A stretch of DNA of 64,000 bases from Closterium sp. NIES-65 (taxonomy: Eukaryota; Streptophyta; Zygnematophyceae; Desmidiales; Closteriaceae): positions 124,001-188,000 of the forward strand of contig CANXME010000233.1 of assembly GCA_948144175.1 (NCBI GenBank), in the 5' to 3' direction. The translations under genes and the position numbers were made by a program. Position 1 is the first letter of the stretch. Every line of letters begins with the position of its first letter. Positions 43,302 to 53,875 of this stretch are shown here, piece by piece. The notes under the pieces are model-generated. The model made no database searches. It was not told where the DNA came from and saw only the letters and a list, made by a program, of their open reading frames with translations.

Positions 43302-44382
43302 ACTACAACAGGTTCGTGCCGCAGTACGCTAAGATAGCAGCGCCACTTACGAACTCACTGAAAAGGGATACGCTCTACAAATGGGATACTCGTTGATAGT
43401 AAGCCATGGAGCAGCTACAGAAGCACTGACTACAGCACCAGTGCTTATCCTACTAGATCAAGACAGAGGCTACATGGTGGAAGCAAACGCTAGTGACCAG
43501 GCAGTCGGAGAAGTACTAATGCAGGATCACGAACGCGGTTTCCAGCCCATCGCCTACCTTAGTAAGAAGCTATACAGAGCAGAATTAAATTACCCAATCC
43601 ATGACAAGGCGTGGAGGTGTTACCTAGAGGGAGCCAAGAATTCAGTCTACCCCGATTACTGCAGTCTCAAGTACCTGAAGTCACTGCCGACGCTCACGCG
43701 CCGACAGGTGCGGTGGGTGGACTTCTTGGAAACTCACTTCCGTAACGACATCATCTATGAGCCCAGACTACACAACAAAGTAGACGCGTTGAGCCACCTC
43801 GGACATGTAGCAGGCATCCAACTCAACCGGATGAACCCTCTACCCAAGGGTCTTTTCCAACATGGGTACTCCGTGGACGCAGAGATTGCTACAGCAGAGA
43901 AACAGAAGCTGTAACATTCCGCTTGCGCTTACCTACTACGTGGAAGCTTCACACCGCTTTCCATGTTTAGCTAATGTAGCCCTACAAGGACCCCAACCAA
44001 CAGTTCCAGAGGGGGGGACGTGTGAGAGTACGACGTCTTATGCTGGCTTTGCTAGCTTGCCAGAACACTAATATGCTATTACTGGCTTAAGTTGTATTTA
44101 TCATGCATAGATATGCTAGATTTCCTAGGGTAGGTGCATTCCTATATGTTCTTATTGTTGTAGCACCGAACCATGTTACGTGTACCGAACTCAAGCATTT
44201 TCGGTTCCCACCGAATTGCTTTCTACCGAGTAAGGGAAGGTTCTGTTCGAGGCGCTTCACGGCCCTTAGAACATTTCCATAACACCTGGGTTACGTGCCT
44301 TTTGTCGAGCCTATATATAGCCTCGCATTGTACCCAGGTGGATCACTCAATAGATTTCTCTTTCCCTAACTAGATCCTTCTA
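43302..44382 (+). mobile_element. Gypsy-A-like 3' fragment, duplicate copy
   Basis: Copy of 34051-35131 with very few substitutions; its LTR is at 44021-44382. It was copied by the segmental duplication, not by transposition. Confidence 0.93.
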
Positions 44383-46982
44383 GGACCGATTGGACCAACT
44401 AGGCTGTTCATTTGACGGACCGGTTGGACCTACTGGCCTGTTAGTCCACTGGAATAGTTTGACTAGCTGGCGTGTTGGTTAAATAGACCAGTTGGAGTAA
44501 AAGGCCTGTTGGTCCACTAGACCGATTCGACCAACTTTCCTGTTGGTCCATAGGACCGGTTGGACCAACTGGCCTGTTGGTCCAATGGATCGGTTAGACA
44601 AACTGGCATGTTGGTCAAGTGGACCGGTTGGACAAACTAGCCTGTTCGTCTACTCGACTGGTTGGACCAAATAGCTTGTTGGTCCACTCGAGCTGTAAAA
44701 ACAACTGGCATGTTGGTCTAATAGACCAGTTGGACCAACTGGCCTGTTGGTGTATTAGACTGGTTGGACCAAAAAGCCTGTTGGTCCACTAGACCTATTG
44801 GATCAACTGTCCTGTTGGTCCACTGGATCGGTTGAACCAGCTGGATTGTTGGTCTAATGGATCGGTTGGACCAATTTGCGTGATGGTCCAATGGAACGGT
44901 TGGACCAACTGGCCTGTTGATCTACTGGACCGGTTGGGACCAACAGGCCTGTTGATCCATTGAACCGGTTGGACCAACAGGCGTGTCGGTCCAATTGACC
45001 GGTTGGACAAACTCTCCTATTGGTCCACTAGATCGGTTGGACCAGCTGGTCAGTTGATCCACTTTACCTCTTGGATCAACTAGCTTGTTGGTTCAGTGAA
45101 CCGGTTGGACCAACTGGCCTGTTGTCTTCTAGACCGGTTGGACCAACTGGCCTGTTGGTCTACTGCACCTGTTGGATCAACTAGGCAGTTCGTCCGCTAG
45201 ACCGGCTAGACCAACTAGACCGTTAATCCAATGGGCCAGTTGGACCAACTGGCCGATTGGTCTTCTAGACCGGCTGGACCAACTAGCCTGTTAGTCCACT
45301 AGACCTCTTGGATCAACTGGGCTGCTGGTCCATTGGACCTGTTAGACCAACTAGACTATAAGTCCAATGGGCCGGTTGGACAAACTGCCGTGTCGGTCCT
45401 ACGGACCGGTTGGACCAACTCGCCTATTGGTCCACTAGATCGGTTGGACCAACTGGCATGTTGGTCCATTTTACCTGTTTGATCACCTCTCCTGTTGGTC
45501 CAATGGACCGGTTGGACCAACTGGCCTGTTGGTGTACTCGACCGGCTGGACCAACTGGCCTGTGGGTCCACTGGACCTGTTGAATCAAGTGGGCTGTTGG
45601 TCCAATGGACTGGTTCGACCAACTTGCCTGTTGGTCCACTAGACCGGTTAAACCAACTAGACCGTTGGTCCAATGGGCCGGTGGGTCCACGGGACTGATG
45701 GACCAACTAACCTGTTGGTCCAATGGACCGGTTGGACCAACTTGCTTGTTGGTCCACTGGACGTATTGGATCAACTGGCCTGTTGGTCCACTGGACTGGA
45801 TGGACCAACTGGCCAGTTGGTCCAATGGGCCCGGTTGGACCAACTGGCCCATTAGTCTACTGGACCAGTTGGACCAACTGGCTTGTTGCTCCACTCGACC
45901 CGTTGAATCGACTGGCCTGTTGGTCCACTATCCCACATGGACAAACTGGCATGTCGGTCAAATGGACCGGTTGGACCAACATGCTTGTTGGTTCACTAGA
46001 TTAGTTGGACCAACTGGCCTGTTTGTCCACATTACCTGTAGGATCAACTTGCTTGTTGGTCCTTTGGACCTGTTGGATCAACTGGACTGTTGGTCCACTG
46101 GACTAGTTTGACCAACTAGAATATTGGTTAAAATGGGCCACTTGGACCAATTGGCTTGTTGGTCCAATGGACCGGTTGGACCAACTGGCCAGTTGGAATG
46201 GGCTGGTTGGAACAACTGTCCTGTTGGTCCACTGGACCTGTTGGATCAATTGATCTGTTGGTCCACTGGACCGGTTGGATCAACAGACCAGTTGGTCCAA
46301 TGGGCCGATTCGACCAAGAGGCCTGTTGGTCTACTTGACCAGTAGGACCAACTGGCTTATTGCTCCATTGGACCTGTTGAATCAACTGGCCTATTGGTCC
46401 ACTAGACCAGTTGGACAAATTGGCCTGTTGGTCCAATGAACCGGTTGGACCAACAAGCCTGTTGGTTTAATGGACCGGTTGGACTAAGAGGCGTGTTGGT
46501 CCACTAACCCGATTGGACCAAATGGCCTGTTTGTCCATAGGACCGGTTGGACCAACTGGCCTGTTGGTCCAATAGATCGGTTGAACCAACTGGCCTGTTG
46601 GTCAACTAGACCAGTTGGACCAACTGACCTGCTGGTCTACTAGACCGGTTGGACGAAATAGATTGTTGGTCCACTCTACCTGTTAAATCAACTGGCATGT
46701 TGGTCCAATGGACAAGTTGGACCAACTGGCTTGTTGGTGTTTTGGACTAGTTGGACCAACTGGCCCGTTGGTCCACTAGAACTATTTGATCAACAGTCCT
46801 GTTGGTCCAATGGATCGGTTGGACCAATTTGCCTGTTGGTCCAATGGGCCGTTTGGACCAACTGGCCTGTTGGTGCAATGGGCCGATTTGACCAACTGGC
46901 ATGTTGGTCCCATGGGCCGGTTGGACCAACTGGCCTGTTGCTCCAATGGGCCGGTTGGACCAACTGGGCTATTGGTCCAATG
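44383..46982 (+). repeat. 34-bp hairpin satellite, block 5 (about 76 units, copy of block 4)
   Basis: Matches block 4 base for base at offset 9251 with roughly 16 substitutions in 3.7 kb (including the Gypsy fragment) and no gaps seen. Confidence 0.95.
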
Positions 46983-47715
46983 TGTTGGGTGCAAATTCAC
47001 ATTGCACGACATCCTGCCGTTTTTTTGTACGAGTATGCGTGTGCGAATGCATTTGCGTGTGAATGGTATGTTCGTGTGTTTGTTTGCTTTCGCAATTTTC
47101 GCTTGAAGCATTTGCAGGTGCTCGCACAATGTGCGCTTTGGCACAACATTGTACGCGCTATGAACAGTGCAAGCAGAAAGGACGAGCTCGCAAAGGAACC
47201 CAAGATGGAAGCTTTGCTAATCGGTCGAATTGATTGCGCAGATTCAGTTCTATCCAACTTGTAATTGTACTGTTTTGTTTGGTTGACTATAGTGTAACAG
47301 GGCAGGCACTATAGGGGTACAATTTAGGTGAAGGTTGGATGTTTTTTGTCTGTATCTGCATGCTACAAGGCCAGGGGAAACCAGCGGAACCAGCATTTGG
47401 CTGGTTGGGCAAAGACAAAACAGGTTCTCTTTTTAGAACCTGAATCTGGTTGTTGTTTTCCCAGGTTGGAAAAACAGAACCAGAGGTTGTTTTCCAACCT
47501 ACCACCTGCTGTTTTGTCCAGCCAGGTTGGTTCTGTTGCTTGGAATTATTTGGGATCATCCCTGGTTGTTCCCAGGTTGATTCCCAAGGTCCTTGCTATC
47601 TAGAACTATATATTCCTTCTCTGTTTGTACCTGAACATTGTCAATTTGATTCAAGCGAATTCCTCCCTTCCTGGAATTTCGTTTCTACGCGGTTCAACGG
47701 CGTAATGCTACCTCG

Positions 47716-48700
47716 GGAGATCCAGAAAGTGCAGCAGCAGCTAATGGAGAACTTCAAGTGCAAGAACCTTGGGGAGGTAAAATACTACCTCGGGATGCAC
47801 GTAGAGAGGGATACAGATCACAGGTGGTTGAAACTGCACCAGGAGAAGTTCATCAAGGAGCAGGGGGAGAAGTATGGGATTGAGAATGAGCGCAAGGTTG
47901 CAACTCCCCTGCTAGCAGAATTCAAGCTTGTAAAGGCTGCAGAGGATAAAGGGGTTGAAGCTGAGGAGCAGCTGCAATTCCAGTCCTTGGTGGGCAGCCT
48001 CTTGTATGCAGCTGTTTATACGAGGCCTGACATCTCTTTCTCGGTTGGGCAGCTGGCTAGGGTGGTGCAGAATCCATCAGAGGAGCAGGTGGATGCAGCT
48101 GAGCGTGTGGTGAAGTATCTGAACTCCCACCCAAGCATTGGAATTCAATACTCCGCATCTGCACAGGTGAAGCAGAAAGGGGTTGAGGTGCTGAAAGAGA
48201 AGGGGGAGAGGCTTGGAGAAGGCAAGCTCTTTCTCACTTGCTTTACCGATGCAACTTGGGCTTTTGAGAAGGAAGATTCTTCATCTGTGGGAGGATACAT
48301 CTGCGTAGTAGGGGGAGGATCTGTTAGTTGGAGGTCCAAGAAGCAGACGGAGACAGCACTCTCTTCCATGGAATCAGAGTATATGGCAATGTTCCACGGG
48401 GTGAAGGAGGTGATTTGGCTGAGGAGGTTATTAGAGGAGATTGGTCAGGAGCAGAAGGTTGCTACGCCGCTGTTTTGTGATAGCAAGGGGGCTCTTGGGA
48501 TGGCCAGGAATGCTGTGCTTCATGGGCTGAACAAGCACATGCGTATCAAGTGGAACTGGCTGCGTAAGGAAGTGAAAAGGGGGACGGTGAATCCGATCTA
48601 CATCAAGACTCACCACCAGCCAGCAGACTTTCTCACCAAGAGGCTTGCGGATGAGCCTCATTGTCGTTGTGTGCGCATGAGTGGAATAAGCATGAACTAG
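47716..48700 (+). pseudogene. Copia-A3 pol end: RT C-terminal part and RNase H
   Basis: Encodes the end of RT and the full copia RNase H (Thr-Asp-Ala-Thr-Trp, Ser-Lys-Gly-Ala-Leu, Ala-Asp-Phe-Leu-Thr-Lys-Arg-Leu). Nearly identical to 41082-42066. Confidence 0.9.
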
Positions 48701-48742
48701 CATGGAATGATGGAAATGCAGCCGGCAGGCTGAGGGGGAGTG

Positions 48743-49832
48743 TGTTGGGTGCAAATTCACATTGCACGACATCCTGCCGTCTGTTTGTACGAGTATGCGT
48801 GTGCGAATGCATTTGCGTGTGAATGGTATGTTCGTGTGTTTGTTTGCTTTCGCAATTTTCGCTTGAAGCATTTGCAGGTACTCACACAATGTGCGCTTCG
48901 GCACAACATTGTACGCGCTATGAACAGTGCAAGCAGAAAGGACGAGCTCGCAAAGGAACCCAAGATGGAAGCTTTGCAAATCGGTCGAATCGATTGCGCA
49001 GATTCAGTTCTATCCAACTTGTAATTGTACTGTTTTGTTTGGTTGACTATAGTGTAGGGCAGGCACTATAGGGGTACAATTTAGGTGAAGGTTGGATGTT
49101 GTTTGTCTGTATCGGCATGCTACAGGGCCAGGGGAAACCAGCGGAACCAGCATTTGGCTGGTTGGGCAAAGACAAAACAGGTTTTGTTTTTAGAACCTGA
49201 ATCTGGTTGTTGTTTTCCCAGGTTGGAAAAACAGAACCAGAGGTTGTTTTCCAACCTACCACCTGCTGTTTTGTCCAGCCAGGTTGGTTCTGTTGCTTGG
49301 AATTATTTGGGATCATCCCTGGTTGTTCCCAGGTTGATTCCCAAGGTCCTTGCTCTCTAGAACTATATATTCCTTCTCTGTTTGTACCTGAACATAGTCA
49401 ATTTGATTCAAGCGAATTCCTCCCTTCCTGGAATTTCGTTTCTTCGCGCTTCAACGGCGTAATGCTACCTGAGTCAACGCTAGTACGCTAGCAGTCCAAC
49501 ACTAGGCAAACGCTGTCCAAGCCATAACTTCGTAATGGCAGAACTTTTCGCGAGGCAACTTGGTTCATTTTAAAGCTCTTAGAGCGAGCTTCGATATAGT
49601 AAATTCTCAGCTTAATCCGATCAATGGTCTGCACGATACCCTGCGCGACGTTCAAGGTACTCTTGCTGTTTTGACTAAGTCCCTCTTGATCCCTCTCTCT
49701 ACAAACTCGGACCCGAGGATAGGGGCTGGTCTTGTACCAGGCACCCAAGGACCCTTGGAGGTGACCCCGAGGAGAGGTTTTAAGTTTGATAAAGTCTTAA
49801 TAGCTTGAGTTTATTAGGCCCTTACACCAACA
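48743..49832 (+). repeat. Copia-A3 3' LTR (1090 bp)
   Basis: Differs from the Copia-A2 3' LTR at about five positions only, far less than the two LTRs of Copia-A2 differ from each other. Confidence 0.95.
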
Positions 49833-51708
49833 CAATGGACCTGTTTGACCAACTGGCTTGTTGGTCCACTGGGCCGGTTGGACCAACTGGCCTGTTGGTC
49901 CAATGGGCCGGTTGGACCAATTGGCCTATTGGTCAACTCAACCGGTTGGACCAACTTACCTGTTGGCCCACTGGACTTGTTGGATCAACTAGCCAGTTGG
50001 TCCACTAGACCGGTTGGACCAACTGGCTTGTTGGTCCAATGGGCTGGTTGGAACAACTGGCTTGGCCCACTGAACTTGTTGAATCAACAGGCATGTTGGT
50101 CCACTAGGCCAGTTGGACAAACTGGCCTGTTGGGCCAATGGAACAGTTGGACCAACTAGCCTTTTGGTTGAATGGACCGGTTGGACCAACCGGCCTGTTG
50201 GTCTACTAGACCGGTTGGACCAACTAGCTTGTTGGCCCATTGGACCTGTTAAATCAACTGGGCTGTTCGTCCACTTGACTGGTTAGTCCAACTAGACCGT
50301 TGGTCCAATGGTCTAGTTGGACCAACTGGCCTGTTGGTCTTCTCGACCGATTGGACCAACTAGCCTGTTGGTCCACTGGACCTGTTGGATCAACTGGGCT
50401 GTTGGTCCACTGGACCAGTTAGACCAACTAGACTGTTGGTCCATTAGGCTGGTTGGACAAATTGCCCTATTCATCCTATGAACCGGTTGGACCAAGTCGT
50501 CTGTAGGTCCACTTTAACTGTTCAATCAACTGGCTAAGCGGAATGGACTGGTTGGACCAACTGGCGTGCTGGTCCACAGGACCGGTTAGACCAACTAGAC
50601 GGTTGGTCCTATGGGCTAGTTGGACCAAGTGGCATGTTGGTCCATGGGACTGATGGACCAACTGGCCTTTTTGTCCAATGGACCGGTCAGACCAACTGGC
50701 CTGTTGGTCCAATGGACCGGCTGGACCAACTGGCCTGTTGGTCCAATGGCCCGGTTGGAAGAACTGGCCTGTTGGTCTAATGGACCGGTTGGACCAACTT
50801 GCTTGTTGGTCCACTCGACGTGTTGGAGCAACTCGCCTGTTGGTCCACTGGACCGGTTGGACCAACTGGCCTATTGGTCCAATGGGCCGGTTGGACCAAC
50901 TGGCCTGTTGGTCTCCTGGACCAGTTGGACCAACTGGCTTGTTTCTCCGCTGGACATGTTGAATCAATAGGCCTGCTGGTCCACTAGGCTAGTTGGACAA
51001 ACTGGCCTGTTGGTCCACTAGATCTGTTGGACCATTTGGCCTGTTGGTCCACATTACCTGTAGGATCAACTGGCCTGTTTGTCCAATGGACCGGTTGGAC
51101 CAACTTGTCTATTGGTCTAAAGACTAGTTAGACTAACTAGCCTGTTGGTCCACTGGACCTGTTGGATCAACTGGGCTGTTGGTCCACTGGACCTGTTTGA
51201 CCAACTAGACTATTGGTCCAATGGGCCAGATGGACCAACTGGCCTGTTGGTCCAATGGGCCGGTTAGACCAACTGGCCTGTTGGTCTACTGTTCCGGTTG
51301 GACCAACTGGCCAGTTGGTTTACGGGACCTGATGGATCAAATGGCCTGTTCGTCCATTCGACCGGTTGGACCAACTGGCCTGTTGGTCCAATGGACCGAT
51401 TGGGACCATTTGACCTGTTGGTCCTTTGGACCGGTTGGACCAACTGGCGTGTTGGTCCATGGGACCGCTTGACCAACTGGCCTGTTGGTCCAGTGGATCG
51501 GTTGGACCAACTGGACTGTTTGTGCGATGGGCCGGTTCGACCAACTTGTCTGTTGGTCCAATAGACCGGTTGGACCAACTGGCCAGTTGGTCCATTGAGT
51601 CGATTATACCTATTGGCCCGCTGGTTTGCTGGAATGGTTGGACCAACTGACCTATTGGTCCAGTGAATTAGTTGGACGAATTGGCCTGATGGTCCAGTGG
51701 ACGAATTG
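49833..51708 (+). repeat. 34-bp hairpin satellite, block 6 (about 55 units)
   Basis: Same unit and orientation, decaying towards 51700 where unit spacing becomes irregular and a Copia-B LTR scrap follows. Confidence 0.94.
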
Positions 51709-51868
51709 TCTATTGTAGGCGACTTTAAGACGCTCCAGATCCAAGTTGAATCAGGTCATTTGAAGTCGTGACTAGAACGCTATGAACGTTCAAAGTTGCT
51801 GTGCAGAAATCTGGCTGTGCACTCTATATTTTGTTTTAGGCACATTTGAGCCTACTGAGACTATATCA
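51709..51868 (+). repeat. Copia-B LTR fragment
   Basis: About 160 bp matching the inner end of the Copia-B LTR (reverse complement of about 6541-6700): shared AAGTTGAATCAGGTCATTTG, GAACGCTATGAACGTT and TTTTAGGCACATT. It ends at ...ACTATATCA, like the LTR terminus at 6539. No primer-binding site follows. Confidence 0.85.
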
Positions 51869-52850
51869 CCTCCGTGTCTCTCGCCCTGTCATCTCACGTA
51901 TTCTCTCCGTGTTGATCACTCACCCGACTGCCCCTTCGCTGTTTGTCTCGGCCCTTGTCACTACATTTAGTGCCTTTGCCTCTTCCCCCCTTGGTGAGCA
52001 GCACTGCTTGTTCTCTGTCCACTGGAGGTGTTCCTATCTTTCCCCTGGAGGTCCTCGAGGACAGGCAGTTCGACATTGGTTTCCTTGCGGCCGCTGTTCC
52101 TCATCTCTGCGCCATGGTGCTTGCCCCTGAGGGGGGATCTAGACGCCTTTGACATCCCAATCCCTCGCACTTACACTGTGGCGGTCCCTGGACCCTGAGC
52201 TTCGTAATGGATAGCAGCTGAGAAGCATATGGCATCTTATAGGTCCACAAACACCTACGTTGACACCGTCCCACCACCTGGGGTGAACGTTGTCAGTCGA
52301 ATGTTGCTCTACAAGGTGAAGCGGCCACTTGGAGCACCACCATTGCTCAAGGCGATCTACGTGGCCAGAGGCTTCAGCCAGCAAGAGGGAGTATACTTCT
52401 TCAGACCTTTGCTCCCACCCTGAAGATTACCACTCTTTGAGTGTTGCTGCATATTACAGCACAGCGCGACTACAAGTTGCACTTCTTTTCCTTCTCCACT
52501 ACATTCCTTCAGGGCAGCCTGCACGAGCAGATCTAGCTACGTTGTCCCCTTGGCTTCATTGTCACTCTCCCTCATGGGACCTAGTGGCAGCTGCTTTGAC
52601 TGGTTTACGGCCTGCTCTAGGCTCCTTACGAGTAGCACGACATGCTACGTACGACTCTTACAACACTTGACTTCTTTCCGTCGTCTGCCGACCCGTCGCT
52701 GTTTGTCTGCCGTGGCCCGACCCCTTTCTTTATTCCGGTCTATATTGACGACCTCGCTGTTAATAGGAATGGAGTGTTGGCCCCGCCCTCACTTGGGCGA
52801 TGCCGACGTCCTGGTCGGATATACGTTTGAAGCAGCCGACCATACGTGGT
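51869..52850 (+). mobile_element. Copia-G, degenerate copia RT remnant
   Basis: Scattered RT blocks on the plus strand: Val-Pro-Pro-Pro-Gly-Val-Asn-Val-Val, Tyr-Val-Ala-Arg-Gly-Phe-Ser-Gln and Ser-Ala-Asp-Pro-Ser-Leu-Phe-Val followed by Val-Tyr-Ile-Asp-Asp-Leu. It is a different copia lineage from A, B, C and F and resembles elements I associate with charophyte algae. Many breaks; it looks old. Confidence 0.7.
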
Positions 52851-53645
52851 GAAGGAGCTGCTCGACGGGCATTGTCGAGCTGCAGGGGATCACTGTGGTG
52901 TTGCCGTCAACCAGAGGTGCTCGTCGGCCTTCTCCTGTGGAGTAGGACAACAGGGTGGCTAGCGACCTGCACAAGACTAGCGCGGGGCTAGAGCCATCGA
53001 CCAGGGGAGTTCGACGACTGCAGCTGACCAAGCTGGTCGATGGCCGGGCCGTCGACAAGGAGGAGCTTGTTTGACAGGGAGGTCAATGGAGCAGTCCGTC
53101 GACCTGACATGTGAGCGGCAGTCGAGGAAGGGAGCTCGGCGACAGCAGCCGATACTGCTGGTCGACAGAGTGGTCCGACGACCAGGGTGTTGCTCGACAA
53201 GAGCTATGGTTGACGAGGGAATCGTCGATCGGAGCATTGGGTGGTCGACAAGCACCTACAACTTTCGGTTGACTTTCCCCGAGGAAGTCGACGCCGACCT
53301 GGTGGTATCCGGGTCGACTAAGTCACCTAGGTGACGAGGTTCTGCAGAGGCACACAAACCTCCTCGAGGTCGCGGTGATGAAGGCGACTTCGGGCTGGTA
53401 CCCGAAGTCGATGTGGCTCATCAGGCGCAGACAACAGCCGACGGATGCAGAACGATGCAAGTCGAGGCAATCGTCTACGCGCACCTGCGAGCGTGCACAC
53501 TACTGCCATCCACGGGTGCAACGCTGGACAGCCGCTTTGCTGCAGCGTTGGAACGTCGTCGACCTGCTGTGTTGGCAGGTCGCCTTTGTGCAGTGCTAAC
53601 GCTGGCTGGCGGTCAACCACGCTAGCTGCAGTCTTGCTAGGTGCC
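52851..53645 (+). mobile_element. Copia-C 3' end piece (degenerate)
   Basis: Only its last 350 bp are recognisable: GAGGTTCTGC, GCACCTGCGA, GCAACGCTGG and GTTGGCAGGTCG blocks match 11740-12109 of Copia-C1 in order. Frequent GTCGAC motifs are shared. It runs straight into the LTR at 53646. Confidence 0.65.
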
Positions 53646-53875
53646 TGATGTGGTCATTGTTGTCATTGCTTGTTCAATCATTCTGTAATGCGACCTTTTG
53701 CTAGTGAAACTCTTTTCGATTTCTCCCATGAATGTGCAAGCACTAAGGAATGAAGCAAAGCTATGATCACTTCTAGTAGTTTGTGCCAACTCCCCCCTGT
53801 AGTCTAGCTCACTACCTTGTAGAGTGACTCTCTGCATGTTGTGGTGAGCATGGATGGCCCCACAATTTCATTCAA
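53646..53875 (+). repeat. Copia-C LTR between two Copia-C pieces
   Basis: TGATGTGGTCATTG... to about ...TTCATTCAAACA. It has a Copia-C 3' end on its left and Copia-C 5' leader and gag on its right, so it serves as LTR to both. Confidence 0.65.

Larger units (their letters stand above)
46983..49832 (+). mobile_element. Copia-A3, shortened duplicate of Copia-A2
   Basis: Flanked by CAATG at 46978-46982 and 49833-49837, the same target duplication in the same satellite unit as Copia-A2. It is therefore a copy made by the segmental duplication. It keeps part of the 5' LTR, the end of pol, the purine tract and a full 3' LTR, and is about 2.6 kb shorter than Copia-A2. Confidence 0.95.
43288..49920 (+). 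repeat. Tandem duplication, unit B (6.6 kb, shortened)
   Basis: Second copy of the preceding unit. The offset to unit A is 9251 bp on the left part and 6634 bp at the right end, so unit B is about 2.6 kb shorter inside its Copia-A copy. After 49920 the satellite continues with text not found at the end of unit A, which marks the crossover unit. Confidence 0.95.
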
